Counted from the first letter of the stretch, positions 25,006 to 33,590 are shown. The stretch is DNA of 34,784 nucleotides from Psychromarinibacter sediminicola (GCF_029168335.1 NZ_JARGYC010000048.1:1-34784); one strand, 5' to 3'. A program made the numbers and translations. The notes: generated by a model not told the origin, from the letters alone.

Positions 25006-26526
25006 TCAGCGCCCCTTGAACAGCGTCCCGAACAGCCCGCGCACCAGCCGCCGGCCGGTGGTGCCGCGCAGCTCGGTCTTCAGCGCCTCGGTCAGCGCCC
25101 CGCCGATGCTGTCGTCGGAACCGTAGCGCCGCCCGCCGCCGCCGGCCCGCCCCGGCGCATAGCGCCGGCCGGCGGTGAATTCGCGCGTCTCGGCCTCCGG
25201 CGCGTCCTCGGCCGCGCGCGCCGCCGTTCCGGCGCGCGCCTTCAGCCGCTCGTAGGCGCTGTCGCGGTCGGTCACGGCATCGTACTTGCCGGCCACGGGC
25301 GAGGCGGCGACGACCGCGCGGCGCTCGGCCTCGGTGATCGCGCCCAGCCGCGACGACGGCGGCCGGATCAGGGTGCGCTCCACGATGCCGGGCGCGCCCT
25401 TGGCCTCCAGCATCGAGGTCACCGCTTCCCCGACCCCCACATCCCGGATCGCCTCGGCGGTGTCGAAGCGCGGGTTCGGGCGGTAGGTGTCGGCGGCCCG
25501 CGCCAGCGCCTTCTGATCGCGGGCGGTGAAGGCGCGCAGCGCGTGCTGGATACGGTTGCCCAGCTGGCTCAGCACGTCCGGCGGCACGTCGTCGGGGTTT
25601 TGCGTGCAGAAATAGACGCCGACGCCCTTGGAGCGGATCAGACGGGCCACCTGTTCTACCTTGTCGATCAGCGCCTTGGGCGCGTCGTCGAACAGCAGAT
25701 GCGCCTCGTCGAAGAAGAAGACGAGCTTCGGTTTCTCCGGATCGCCCACCTCGGGCAGATCCTCGAACAGCTCCGACAGAAGCCACAGCAGGAAAGTGGC
25801 ATAGAGCTGCGGCGCCGCCATCAGCCGGTCGGCGGCGAGGATCGAGACGCGGCCGCGGCCGTCGGGGTCCACCTGCATCAGGTCGTCCAGATCCAGCGCC
25901 GGCTCGCCGAACAGCCGCGCGCCGCCCTGGTTCTCCAGCACCAGGAGCTTGCGCTGGATCGCGCCGATGGAGGCCGCCGAGATATGGCCGTAGCGGAGCG
26001 AGAGGTCGGGCGCGTTCTCGCCCACCCAGACCAGCAGCGCGCGCAGATCCTTGAGGTCCAGGAGCGGCAGCCCCTCCTCGTCGGACAGGCGGAAAGCGAT
26101 GTTCAGCACGCCCTCCTGCGCCTCCGACAGATCGAGCATTCGCGCCAGCAGGAGCGGGCCCATCTCGGCCACCGTGGTGCGCACCGGGTGGCCCTTCTCG
26201 CCGAAGAGATCCCAGAAGGTGACCGGAAAGGCGGCATAGGCGTATTCGTCGAAGCCGATGGTGCCGGCGCGTTTCCGGAAGGCGTCGTGGAGCTTGAAAT
26301 CGGCGGAGCCGGACACGGCCAGCCCGGCCAGGTCGCCCTTCACGTCCGACAGGAAGACGGGCACGCCCGCGGCGGCGAAGCCCTCGGCGAGGATCTGCAC
26401 CGTCACCGTCTTGCCGGTGCCGGTGGCGCCCGCGATCAGCCCGTGGCGATTGGCATAGTCGAGCCGCAGGCCCTGTTTCTCGCCATACTCCGGCCCGCCG
26501 CCGCCCAGGAACACCCGATTGTCCAT
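25006..26526 (-). CDS. HerA-like ATPase (DUF853, YjgR type)
   Basis: P-loop ATPase of 506 residues. Walker A is GATGTGKT (33-40) and Walker B LVFFFDEAHLL with Asp273-Glu274; CTQNPDDVP and LGNRIQHALRAFT are the later motifs of the HerA/FtsK-like DUF853 group. The C-terminal part (about 440-490) is Ala/Gly/Arg-rich. HerA proteins translocate DNA with NurA in archaea, but the bacterial YjgR branch is uncharacterised and no nuclease gene adjoins. The start MDNRVFLGGGGPEYG is preferred to an upstream Met that lies in the promoter region. It is divergent from the small-RNA region. Confidence 0.88.
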   Translation of the reverse strand: MDNRVFLGGGGPEYGEKQGLRLDYANRHGLIAGATGTGKTVTVQILAEGFAAAGVPVFLSDVKGDLAGLAVSGSADFKLHDAFRKRAGTIGFDEYAYAAFPVTFWDLFGEKGHPVRTTVAEMGPLLLARMLDLSEAQEGVLNIAFRLSDEEGLPLLDLKDLRALLVWVGENAPDLSLRYGHISAASIGAIQRKLLVLENQGGARLFGEPALDLDDLMQVDPDGRGRVSILAADRLMAAPQLYATFLLWLLSELFEDLPEVGDPEKPKLVFFFDEAHLLFDDAPKALIDKVEQVARLIRSKGVGVYFCTQNPDDVPPDVLSQLGNRIQHALRAFTARDQKALARAADTYRPNPRFDTAEAIRDVGVGEAVTSMLEAKGAPGIVERTLIRPPSSRLGAITEAERRAVVAASPVAGKYDAVTDRDSAYERLKARAGTAARAAEDAPEAETREFTAGRRYAPGRAGGGGRRYGSDDSIGGALTEALKTELRGTTGRRLVRGLFGTLFKGR

Positions 26527-26579
26527 CGCTCCGCCTCTCCGCCGCACGGCGCAAAAATACATCGTTAACACTTAAGTGC

Positions 26580-26670
26580 CATACAGGTTCGCGTCCGGCG
26601 CGCATTCGCGTGCGTCGGGCAGACTTCCTCCCTGTCAGACTGGCCGCGCCTTCGGGCGCGGCATTTTTTT
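26580..26670 (+). ncRNA. Candidate small RNA 1 (3' end defined, 5' end uncertain)
   Basis: A strong plus-strand terminator needs a transcript, yet the gene on its left runs the other way, so an unannotated RNA must end here unless the terminator is a remnant. The segment before the terminator has CTTCCTCCCTG (26624-26634), which resembles an anti-Shine-Dalgarno loop. No convincing promoter was found upstream, so the start is a guess. Confidence 0.4.
26643..26670 (+). terminator. Intrinsic terminator 1
   Basis: GCCGCGCC (26643-26650), TTCG tetraloop, GGCGCGGC (26655-26662), one A, then seven T. It works only on the plus strand. Textbook geometry. Confidence 0.88.
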
Positions 26671-26712
26671 GGTGTGGTTAAGATGCAACTATGAAATGTG
26701 AAAACTTGCCTG

Positions 26713-26741
26713 TTGACGGTTGCGACCAAAGGCCGTAGCTT
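26713..26741 (+). promoter_or_regulatory. Sigma70-type promoter of candidate small RNA 2
   Basis: TTGACG (26713-26718), 17-nt spacer, TAGCTT (26736-26741). The -35 is nearly consensus and the -10 is acceptable for this group. Predicted transcription start is about 26748. Confidence 0.65.
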
Positions 26742-26747
26742 TCGCCT

Positions 26748-26818
26748 CACAAGACAAGTCGGCCAGTCCGGCAGGGAGAGAATCATCAAGGAAAAAGGGC
26801 CCGTTAGGGCCCTTTTTT
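26748..26818 (+). ncRNA. Candidate small RNA 2, about 70 nt
   Basis: The interval from the predicted start of the 26713-26741 promoter to the end of the terminator at 26818 is about 71 nt and has no coding capacity. It carries GGCAGGGAGAG (26770-26780). Its segment 26760-26778 can pair with 26628-26646 of candidate RNA 1 (17 Watson-Crick pairs, one G-U, one mismatch). The alternative is a terminated leader of the ialB-type gene, 119 nt downstream. Confidence 0.5.
26792..26818. terminator. Intrinsic terminator 2
   Basis: GGGCCC, GTTA loop, GGGCCC, flanked by five A on the left and six T on the right, so it can act on both strands. Very strong form. Confidence 0.88.
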
Positions 26819-26936
26819 CATGTACGGGCCGCGGCGCCCGCCCGCCGCCGAGGGGTGTTCAATTCGGGGACTGACACGGATCGGGGCGCATGATACACCC
26901 TCGCCGACCGTTTGACCCCGGAGGGATGGAAGAAAG

Positions 26937-27560
26937 ATGAAAGACCTGATTCGCACGTTGCCGCTCGCCCTGGCTGTCGCGCTTGCCGGGCCCGCCATCG
27001 CGCAGGAGACGCCCCTGGACGAAGAGGCGCCGAACCCGATGGAGCTGAACATGGGCGTGGATTCGCCCGAGGAGGACGGCCCCGGCTCGGTCTACACCAA
27101 GAGCACGCACGAGGATTGGCAGCTGCGCTGCATCCGCGGGCCGGAGGGCAACGATCCCTGCCAGCTCTACCAGCTTCTGAACGACGCCAACGGCAACCCG
27201 GTGGCCGAGATCAACGTGTTCCCGATCACCGACGACAGCACGGACGCCGCCGCCGGCGCCACCGTCGTCACGCCGCTGGAGACGCTGTTGACGGCGCAGC
27301 TGGGCTTCAAGGTCGATGACGGGGGCGTCAAGCGCTATCCCTTCGCCTGGTGCTCGCAGATCGGCTGCTTCGCCCGGCTCGGCTTTACCGACGAGGACGT
27401 GAACACGATGAAGCTGGGCGCCGAGGCGAGCATCCTGATCCGCCCGGTCGCGGCGCCGGACCAGGTGGTCACGCTCGGCGTGTCGCTGACCGGCTTCACC
27501 GCGGCCTACGAGGCGGCCATCGAGGCGAACGCGGCACTGCAATCCGCGCCGGCCGAGTAA
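26937..27560 (+). CDS. IalB-family (invasion associated locus B) periplasmic protein
   Basis: Exported protein of 207 residues. A signal peptide ends at AIA (cleavage after residue 22). The mature domain shows the IalB pattern: WQLRCIRGPEGNDPCQLYQLL with a Cys pair, then PFAWCSQIGCFARLGFTDED with another Cys pair, probably disulfides. The family name comes from Bartonella, but most members are in free-living alphaproteobacteria and their function is not known. The start follows GGA at a good distance. It is monocistronic, ending at a hairpin shared with the converging ketoacyl synthase gene. Confidence 0.9.
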   Translation: MKDLIRTLPLALAVALAGPAIAQETPLDEEAPNPMELNMGVDSPEEDGPGSVYTKSTHEDWQLRCIRGPEGNDPCQLYQLLNDANGNPVAEINVFPITDDSTDAAAGATVVTPLETLLTAQLGFKVDDGGVKRYPFAWCSQIGCFARLGFTDEDVNTMKLGAEASILIRPVAAPDQVVTLGVSLTGFTAAYEAAIEANAALQSAPAE

Positions 27561-27588
27561 CGCGCCCGCCACCGGAGGACCGGACCCC

Positions 27589-27622
27589 GACGCCGCCGCG
27601 CGAGATCGCCGGCGGCGTCTTT
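27589..27622. terminator. Terminator of the IalB-family gene
   Basis: A perfect 10-bp stem GACGCCGCCG (27589-27598) and CGGCGGCGTC (27610-27619) with an 11-nt loop, followed by TTTCGTT on the plus strand, 28 nt past the stop. Confidence 0.75.
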
Positions 27623-27641
27623 CGTTGGAACGGCCGGCACG

Positions 27642-28850
27642 TCACACCTTGCGCAGCGCCAGCACCGCGTTCAGCCCGCCGAAGGCGAAGGCGTTGGACA
27701 GGACCGCCGTGACCGCCGCCTCGCGCGCCTCGTTCGGCACCACGTCGAGCGCGCATTCCGGGTCCGGCTCCTCATAGCCGATGGTCGGCGCGATGATCCC
27801 GTCGCGCACCGCCATGATGCAGGCCAGCAATTCCACCGCGCCGGTGCCGCCGATCAGGTGGCCGTGCATCGACTTGGTCGACGAGATCATCGTGCGGTCC
27901 GCCTGCGGCCCCAGCGCATCGGCCACCGCCGCGCATTCGGTCTTGTCGTTGGCCGCGGTGCCGGTGCCGTGGGCGTTGATATAGCCCACCTCGTCGCGGT
28001 TCATCCGGGCATCCGCCACCGCGCCGGTGATCGCCCGCGCCGCGCCCTGCTTGGACGGCATCACGATGTCGGCGGCGTCCGAGGTCATGGCGAAGCCCGC
28101 CACCTCGGCCAGGATCTCGGCGCCGCGGCGCCTGGCGTGCTCGTATTCCTCGAAGATGAAGATGCCGGCGCCCTCGCCCTGGACCATGCCGGAGCGGTTG
28201 GCCGAGAACGGCCGGCAGGCGTCCTTCGACATCACGCGCAGCCCCTCCCAGGCCTTCACGCCGCCGAAGCACAGCATCGATTCCGAGCCGCCGGTGACCA
28301 TCGCGTCGGCCATCCCCGCCCGGATCATCTGAAACGCCAACCCCATCGCGTGGTTCGACGACGCGCAGGCGGTGGCGACGGTGAAGGACGGCCCCTTGAG
28401 GTTGTACTCCATCGACACGTGGCTGGCGGCCGCGTTGTTCATCAGCTTGGGCACGATGAACGGATGGACGCGGTTCTTTCCCTCCTCGTAGACGGCGCGA
28501 TAATTGTCGTCCTGCGTCGACAGCCCGCCGCCCGAGGTGCCCAGCACGACGCCGGAGCGCGCCGCTAGATCGCCGATGAATTCCAGCCCCGCCTGGCCGA
28601 TCGCCTCCTTCGCCGAGAGCAGCGCGAACTGCGTGAACCGGTCGTAGAGGGCGATCTGCTGGCGGTTGAAATTGGCGTGCTCGTCATAGCCCTTGACCTG
28701 CCCGCCGATCTTCACCGACAGCCGGTCCACGTCGCGGATTTCCAGCTCGGTGATGCCGCACCGGCCCTCGCGCATCGCCTCCAATGTCTGGGGAACATCC
28801 TGACCGAGCGGGTTGATCGTCCCCGCGCCGGTTATGACGACGCGCCTCAT
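27642..28850 (-). CDS. Beta-ketoacyl-ACP synthase (KAS II/FabF-like)
   Basis: Condensing enzyme of 402 residues that lengthens acyl-ACP with malonyl-ACP. The Cys-His-His triad is Cys162 (TACASSNHAMG), His294 (NAHGTGT) and His331 (KSMHGHLIGG). Length is normal. It overlaps the acyl carrier protein gene by ATGA and sits downstream of lpxD, so it is probably not the general FabF but one devoted to the acyl chains of lipid A. That role is inference from position. Confidence 0.92.
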   Translation of the reverse strand: MRRVVITGAGTINPLGQDVPQTLEAMREGRCGITELEIRDVDRLSVKIGGQVKGYDEHANFNRQQIALYDRFTQFALLSAKEAIGQAGLEFIGDLAARSGVVLGTSGGGLSTQDDNYRAVYEEGKNRVHPFIVPKLMNNAAASHVSMEYNLKGPSFTVATACASSNHAMGLAFQMIRAGMADAMVTGGSESMLCFGGVKAWEGLRVMSKDACRPFSANRSGMVQGEGAGIFIFEEYEHARRRGAEILAEVAGFAMTSDAADIVMPSKQGAARAITGAVADARMNRDEVGYINAHGTGTAANDKTECAAVADALGPQADRTMISSTKSMHGHLIGGTGAVELLACIMAVRDGIIAPTIGYEEPDPECALDVVPNEAREAAVTAVLSNAFAFGGLNAVLALRKV

Positions 28851-29113
28851 CCGTGCTGGTCTTTCACCAGGTCTTCCACGGCCTTCACGATGGCATCGAC
28901 CGAGGAGATGTCGAAGTCGCTCTTCTCGGGTTCGTTCGCGTTGAAGGGCACCTGGATGTCGAACTCCTCCTCGATGGCAAAGATCGATTCCACCAGCCCC
29001 AGGCTGTCGATGCCGAGATCCTCCAGCGTCTGACTGCCCTTGACGTCCTCGACGTCCAGCACCGCCTGCTCGGCGACGATGCGGATGACACGATCCCTGA
29101 TAGTGCCCGTCAT
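28847..29113 (-). CDS. Acyl carrier protein
   Basis: Protein of 88 residues, acidic, with the phosphopantetheine serine Ser37 in GIDSLGLVE. It differs from housekeeping AcpP (DSLDTVEL) in having GLVES after the serine and a longer C-terminal part with NANEPEKSDFD, as in specialised carriers. It lies 30 nt downstream of lpxD and overlaps the ketoacyl synthase, so the three are one unit. A dedicated carrier for lipid A acyl groups, comparable in position to AcpXL systems of Rhizobiales, is likely but not shown. Confidence 0.92.
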   Translation of the reverse strand: MTGTIRDRVIRIVAEQAVLDVEDVKGSQTLEDLGIDSLGLVESIFAIEEEFDIQVPFNANEPEKSDFDISSVDAIVKAVEDLVKDQHG

Positions 29114-29143
29114 GCGCGTCCTCTCACCCTTTGGGGGGCTGAT

Positions 29144-30238
29144 CTAATCGGTCTGGGACGCTTTTGAAACCGCTTTCTTCAGGCCCGCGACGGTCTCGGC
29201 CAGGCGCGGCAGACGGCGCAGCGCCTTGTACATCTCGGTATGCGTTTCCATCTTCACCGCCGGGTAGCCCATGACCACGCGGCCCGCGGGCACGTTCGAC
29301 AGGATGTTGGTGCCGCCCCCCGCGACGACGTTGTCGCCGACGAAGACGTTGTCCACGACGCCGACCTTGCCGCCGAAGATCACGTTGTCGCCGATGGTGA
29401 CGGAGCCGGCGATGCCGGTATGCGCGGCGAACAGGCAGTCGCGGCCGATCCGGCAGTTATGCGCGATATGGACGAGGTTGTCGATCTTGGTGCCGCTGCC
29501 GATGCTCGTGGGCCGGATCGTGCCCGCGTCGATGCAGGCATTGGCGCCGATCTCGACATCGTCGCCCAGCGTCACCGCGCCCAGCGAGTGGATGCGGATC
29601 CAGGGCTGCCCCTCGGCCGCGCCCGCATCGCCCATATTGGCGCGGGCGGCCTCGGCGCGCGACGGCGCGCGGGTGACGAAGCTCAGCCCGTCGGCACCGA
29701 CGACCGCGCCGGGCTGGGCGATGAAGCGGGCGCCGATGGTCACCCGCGCGCCGATCCGGGCGCCGGCGTGGATCAGGGCATCGTCGCCGATCCGCGCCTC
29801 CGCGCCGATGGAGACATGCGCGGCGATGCGGGCATTGGCGCCGATCCGCGCGCCGCGGCCGATATGGACGAAGGGGCCGATGGCGGCGCCGGGGCCGACC
29901 TGCGCGGCCGGGTCCACCACGGCCGACGGGTGGACGCCCGGCGCGATCTCCGGGCCGGGGTCGAGCACCCGCGTCGCCCCGGCCATGGCGAGCCGGGCGC
30001 GGTGGACGTAGATGCCGGCCTCAAGCCCCATCGCCTGCCAGTCGGCGCCGGGCCACAGAACCGCCGCCCGCGCCTGCCCCTGGGACAGGCCGGCGGCGTA
30101 TTTCGGGTCCATCGCGAGGGCCAGCTCGTCGGGCCCCGCGCTGGCCGGCTCCGCGACGCCCCGCACGGTCAGCGCGGTGTCGCCGACCGCCTCGGCCTCC
30201 ATGGCCTGCGCGATCTCTGCGATGGTGACGGCCTGCAT
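29144..30238 (-). CDS. lpxD: UDP-3-O-(3-hydroxyacyl)glucosamine N-acyltransferase
   Basis: Third enzyme of lipid A synthesis, adding a second 3-hydroxyacyl chain from acyl-ACP; 364 residues. The N-terminal uridine-binding domain (about 1-100) is followed by a left-handed beta helix of hexapeptide repeats (about 100-330) with [15 protein letters not shown], catalytic His260. A helical C-terminal tail follows. Other raetz-pathway genes (lpxA, lpxB, fabZ) are absent from this window, unlike the usual bamA-lpxD-fabZ-lpxA order, so the gene has its own setting with an ACP and ketoacyl synthase. Confidence 0.96.
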   Translation of the reverse strand: MQAVTIAEIAQAMEAEAVGDTALTVRGVAEPASAGPDELALAMDPKYAAGLSQGQARAAVLWPGADWQAMGLEAGIYVHRARLAMAGATRVLDPGPEIAPGVHPSAVVDPAAQVGPGAAIGPFVHIGRGARIGANARIAAHVSIGAEARIGDDALIHAGARIGARVTIGARFIAQPGAVVGADGLSFVTRAPSRAEAARANMGDAGAAEGQPWIRIHSLGAVTLGDDVEIGANACIDAGTIRPTSIGSGTKIDNLVHIAHNCRIGRDCLFAAHTGIAGSVTIGDNVIFGGKVGVVDNVFVGDNVVAGGGTNILSNVPAGRVVMGYPAVKMETHTEMYKALRRLPRLAETVAGLKKAVSKASQTD

Positions 30239-30260
30239 GATCCCTCCGCCGCAAATGCGA

Positions 30261-30288
30261 ACGGCGCGGGCCGGATGACCCGCGCCGT
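30261..30288. terminator. Perfect inverted repeat between the L,D-transpeptidase and lpxD genes
   Basis: Ten-base arms ACGGCGCGGG and CCCGCGCCGT with an 8-nt loop, 18 nt past the transpeptidase stop and 23 nt before the lpxD start. No proper T-tract on either strand. Probably a partial terminator or mRNA stabiliser that sets lpxD expression apart. Confidence 0.5.
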
Positions 30289-30305
30289 CCCGGATGGCAT
30301 GCCTT

Positions 30306-31925
30306 TTAGGTGCCGTAGGCGTTCAGCGAAACCCCGGAGCGCAGCAGCGCGTCGAAGATCTTGCCGTCGCGGCCATAGACGTCGTGCCGGAAGTTCAGCC
30401 GCCCCTTCGGCGAGGTATAGGCCGTGCGGTAGACGAGGTGGACCGGGATCGGCTCCTCCAGCGGCACCTGGGTGTTCTGGCCGGTGTTCAGGATGCGGTG
30501 GAAGAACTCCTTGGGGTTCTCCTCCTGCGGCTCCAGCAGGTGATAGGCGAATTCGAACGGATCCTGCAGCCGGATGCAGCCATGGCTGAAGTCGCGCCGG
30601 TCGCGCAGGAACAGCGACTTCGACGGCGTGTCGTGCAGGTAGATGTTGTACTGGTTGGGGAACATGAACTTCACCAGCCCCAGCGCGTTGCCGCGGCTGG
30701 GCGGCTGGCGCAGGTTGAACGGGAAGTTGCGCGGGCTGTAGGCGCCCCAGTTGACGGCGCCGCGCGGCACCACCTGGCCGCCGCCGGCGACCAGCTGCAG
30801 ATGCCCGGCGGCCGCCCCGCCCGAGGCGATCATCCCCGGCAGGTATTCGTTCACGGCGATCGACCGGGGCACGTTCCAGTACGGGTTGATCTCCATGTAC
30901 TCCATCATGTCCGAGAACTCGACGGAGCGGCGGTCGTGGCTGTTGGCGCCGATGACCGAGCGGGTGCGGAACGTTACCTCGCCATGGTCGACGATGGCGG
31001 CGGTGAAGTCGACGAGGTTCACCCAGACATGGCGCTCGCCGCGCGGGATGTTCATCCAGCGCTCGCGCTCCATCGCCACCAGAAGCGACGGCAGCCGGTC
31101 CTCGATCTGGACGTTCAGCTCCTGCATCGTGGTGCGGCCGGCGACGCCGTCGGTGTTCAGCCCCATGTCGTGCTGGAACAGCTGGACGGCCTCCTGCAGC
31201 GCGGCGTCATAGACCATCGAGGCCGAGCGCTCCATGTAGCCCATGGCGATCAGCCGGTTGCGCATCGCGACGACGGCCTGGCCGCGGTCGCCCGGCTTCA
31301 GCGAATAAGCGGGCACCGTCGGCCCCCAGCCGCCGTCGGCCAGCTGCTTCTGCAGCTCGATCCGCGCCTTCTGCAGGCGGGTGTATTCCGGAAACTGCGG
31401 CGGCAGCGAGCGCAGGAACTCCGTCGGGTTCGCCGCCGCGAAGGAGCGCAGCAGCTCCTCGCCGTCGCGGCGCGGCACGTCGCGGGCGATGCCGGGGTCG
31501 ATATCGGCGGGGTCGAGAATGCCGGTCGAGACGTCGTGGGCGTATTTCAGGAAGGTCTTGGACAGCATCACCTCGACGCGACCCAGGTCTCGCTGGGTGG
31601 TGATGTTGCGCATCGCCGCCTCCAGCGCCTCCAGCCGGTAGCTGTCGACCGGCAGCGCGTGGTCCCCGGCCCGGCGCAGCGCGCCCAGGAGCGCCGCGCG
31701 GCGCGCCTTGCTCTCGGCGTCCTCGCCGACCCAGATCGGCTCGTAGCCGTTGGCCTTGTAGAAGGCCGACACCTCGGATTCGAGCGCCGCCGCCTGGGCG
31801 ATGGCGGACATGAAGGGGCTGATCTGCGCCTGGGCCTGAACGGGGGCCGACACCCCGATGGCGGCCGTTGCAATCAACGCCGCCGCGATCGTCCGTCCGG
31901 CGCCTCTCCGCAGTCCAAGCAGCAT
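30306..31925 (-). CDS. YcbB-type L,D-transpeptidase with peptidoglycan-binding domain
   Basis: Exported enzyme of 539 residues that makes 3-3 (mDAP-mDAP) crosslinks in peptidoglycan. A signal peptide (about 1-32, ending AQA) precedes a scaffold domain, a peptidoglycan-binding domain (about 208-272, [17 protein letters not shown]...DGVAGRTTM) and the YkuD catalytic domain with His431 (YLHD), His448 and Cys450 in FSHGCIRL. The size and the large insert in the catalytic domain are those of the YcbB (LdtD) branch. AAGGA 7 nt upstream supports the start. It is divergent from a MepK-like hydrolase, 362 nt away. Confidence 0.94.
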   Translation of the reverse strand: MLLGLRRGAGRTIAAALIATAAIGVSAPVQAQAQISPFMSAIAQAAALESEVSAFYKANGYEPIWVGEDAESKARRAALLGALRRAGDHALPVDSYRLEALEAAMRNITTQRDLGRVEVMLSKTFLKYAHDVSTGILDPADIDPGIARDVPRRDGEELLRSFAAANPTEFLRSLPPQFPEYTRLQKARIELQKQLADGGWGPTVPAYSLKPGDRGQAVVAMRNRLIAMGYMERSASMVYDAALQEAVQLFQHDMGLNTDGVAGRTTMQELNVQIEDRLPSLLVAMERERWMNIPRGERHVWVNLVDFTAAIVDHGEVTFRTRSVIGANSHDRRSVEFSDMMEYMEINPYWNVPRSIAVNEYLPGMIASGGAAAGHLQLVAGGGQVVPRGAVNWGAYSPRNFPFNLRQPPSRGNALGLVKFMFPNQYNIYLHDTPSKSLFLRDRRDFSHGCIRLQDPFEFAYHLLEPQEENPKEFFHRILNTGQNTQVPLEEPIPVHLVYRTAYTSPKGRLNFRHDVYGRDGKIFDALLRSGVSLNAYGT

Positions 31926-32287
31926 TCCCGGTTCCTTTCCCCTTAAAGTGCGACTCGCATTACCCTTTAGACGCCACGCTAGCCTGTCGCGTTCAGAAGC
32001 GAACGATCACATTTCGGTCAGGCCGCGCCAGTGTCACAGGAACGCAACGGTTTCCGCCCGCCGTCCGCACGCCGCGCGCCCCGATCTTTTCTCTTCCCGG
32101 TTAACCTGAAATTAACACCGTTTCAGCAGAATTCCGCCGATTCCGAATTCATTTTGGAACCATGCGCCCCGGAGCGGTTGGATTGGTCGCGGCAATGTGC
32201 CAAAAGTTACATGCGCCTGGGGATGAGGCAGCACCAAGAGCCGCGATAACAGCGGCAAACACGGCAAGCGACGGGACGCTTTACATC
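31926..32287. promoter_or_regulatory. Divergent promoter region of the L,D-transpeptidase and MepK-like genes
   Basis: No gene is seen in these 362 nt. The middle (32095-32160) is AT-rich with GGTTAAC and ATTAAC words. A possible plus-strand promoter is TTGGTC (32184-32189), 18 nt, TTACAT (32208-32213), about 75 nt before the MepK-like start. I found no convincing promoter for the transpeptidase, whose start is preceded by AAGGA. Confidence 0.35.
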
Positions 32288-32854
32288 ATGACGACGAGCT
32301 CGAGGGGCCTTTCGAGGCGCGCGCTGCTCGGCGCATTCGCCGCCACCTCCGTGGCCGCGGCGCCGACATTTTCCAAAGCAGCCGGTTTTCTGCGCGGGGC
32401 GGGGGATATCCGCCGCATCAAGATGTACTCCGGCCGGACCGGCGAGATGATCGACACGATCTACTGGATCGAAGGTCAGTACATCAACGACGTGATGAAA
32501 GAGATCACGTATTTCATGCGCGACTGGCGCGACAACACCCAGCACGGCATCGACATGCGCACGGTCGACATCATGGCCGCCGCGCACAAGCTGATGGATG
32601 TCTCCGAACCCTACACGCTGTTCTCCGGCTACCGCTCGCCCGCGACCAACGCGATGCTGCGGCGGCGGTCCAGCGGCGTCGCCAAGAACTCGCTGCACAT
32701 GCAGGGCCAGGCGGCCGACCTGCACCTGAAGTCGCGCAGCGTGAACCAGATGGCCCGCGCGGCCGAGGCCTGCCACGCCGGCGGGGTCGGGCGCTACTCC
32801 GGGTCGAAATTCGTCCATATGGACTGCGGCGCCGTCCGCTCCTGGGGCCGCTGA
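32288..32854 (+). CDS. MepK/YcbK-like murein endopeptidase (DUF882), Tat-exported
   Basis: Protein of 188 residues. The N-terminus LSRRALLGAF (Arg10-Arg11) followed by a hydrophobic stretch to about residue 31 is a Tat signal. The mature domain is the DUF882/peptidase M15 fold with metal ligands His137 and Asp144 (HMQGQAADLH) and His177 (FVHMDCG), and the GYRSPATNAMLR signature. E. coli MepK, of this family, cuts 3-3 crosslinks, the product of L,D-transpeptidases; the divergent neighbour is such an enzyme. The ATG at 32288 is chosen because it puts the twin Arg in place; a frame to 32162 is not needed. The ribosome binding site is weak. Confidence 0.92.
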   Translation: MTTSSRGLSRRALLGAFAATSVAAAPTFSKAAGFLRGAGDIRRIKMYSGRTGEMIDTIYWIEGQYINDVMKEITYFMRDWRDNTQHGIDMRTVDIMAAAHKLMDVSEPYTLFSGYRSPATNAMLRRRSSGVAKNSLHMQGQAADLHLKSRSVNQMARAAEACHAGGVGRYSGSKFVHMDCGAVRSWGR

Positions 32855-32888
32855 GGCCGCCCCCTCCTTACCCAAATCCGACTTTCGC

Positions 32889-32918
32889 GGGCCGCCCTGA
32901 TCAGGCGGTCCCTTTTTT
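32889..32918 (+). terminator. Intrinsic terminator of the MepK-like gene
   Basis: GGGCCGCC, CTGATCA loop, GGCGGTCCC (one bulged base), then six T, ending 2 nt before the mobA stop. A clear rho-independent terminator on the plus strand. Confidence 0.85.
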
Positions 32919-32920
32919 GT

Positions 32921-33541
32921 TTAGGCCCGCGCCTGCACGATCTCCTCGGCCTGTTGCAGATCCTCGGAGGTGTTGATGTTGAAGAACGGATCCACCGGGT
33001 CGGCGAGAAAGGTCGCCTCGGCCGCCCCGTAAAGCGCCACCCAGTCCATCACCTTGCGCGCGCCGTCCTGCAGCGCCTCGCGCAGGTCGCCGCGCAGGAA
33101 GACCGGCCAGAGCCCGAAGACCGGGTGGCGCCGGTAGCCCCCGGCGCCGTCGGGAGTGACGGCGATTGCGATGGGCTTTTCGTGCCGCTCGGAGGCATAG
33201 CGCAGCTTCTCCACCAGGTCGGGCGGCAGGAACGGCGTGTCGGCGGCGACGGTGACGATCTCGGCCAGCCCCTCGCCCGCCGCCCAGTCGAGCCCGGCCA
33301 GCACCCCGGCCAGCGGCCCGAAATGGTCGGGCGTCGGATCGGGCAGGACCGGCAGGCCGAACGGCGCGAATCGCGCGGCGTCGCCATTGGCGTTCAGCAC
33401 CACCTGCGACACCTGCGGCGCCAGCCGGCCGATCACGTGGCTCAGCACCGGCTTGCCCGCCAGCGGCAACAGCGTCTTGTCGCCGCCGCCCATGCGCCGC
33501 GACAGCCCGCCGGCCAGAACGATCCCCGGAATCTCGCCCAT
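32921..33541 (-). CDS. mobA: Molybdenum cofactor guanylyltransferase MobA
   Basis: Protein of 206 residues that attaches GMP to molybdopterin to form the MGD cofactor of DMSO reductase-type enzymes such as formate dehydrogenase or periplasmic nitrate reductase. The GTP-binding loop LAGGLSRRMGGGDK (9-22), with the usual Lys, and the DTPFLPPDLV and NINTSEDL segments mark the family. No mobB or molybdoenzyme gene adjoins. It ends against the terminator of the converging MepK-like gene. Confidence 0.94.
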   Translation of the reverse strand: MGEIPGIVLAGGLSRRMGGGDKTLLPLAGKPVLSHVIGRLAPQVSQVVLNANGDAARFAPFGLPVLPDPTPDHFGPLAGVLAGLDWAAGEGLAEIVTVAADTPFLPPDLVEKLRYASERHEKPIAIAVTPDGAGGYRRHPVFGLWPVFLRGDLREALQDGARKVMDWVALYGAAEATFLADPVDPFFNINTSEDLQQAEEIVQARA

Positions 33542-33590
33542 CGCGCGCCCATTCCCCGCCGCGGACCCCCTGCCCGCGCGCGCCGAGCCT

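Larger units (their letters stand above)
26527..26936. other. Gene-free regulatory stretch between HerA-like and IalB genes
   Basis: In 410 nt there is no coding frame I can support. It holds a 10-bp palindrome CACTTAAGTG (26569-26578), an intrinsic terminator (26643-26670), a sigma70-type promoter (26713-26741), a second intrinsic terminator (26792-26818) and a pair of inverted 19-nt segments (26628-26646 and 26760-26778) that match with two differences. The parts are listed separately. Confidence 0.7.

Noticed and set aside
26713-26741. The TTGACG/TAGCTT promoter as the promoter of the IalB-family gene
   Set aside because: A very strong terminator lies between it and that gene, so it would need read-through; not excluded, but a small RNA is the simpler reading.
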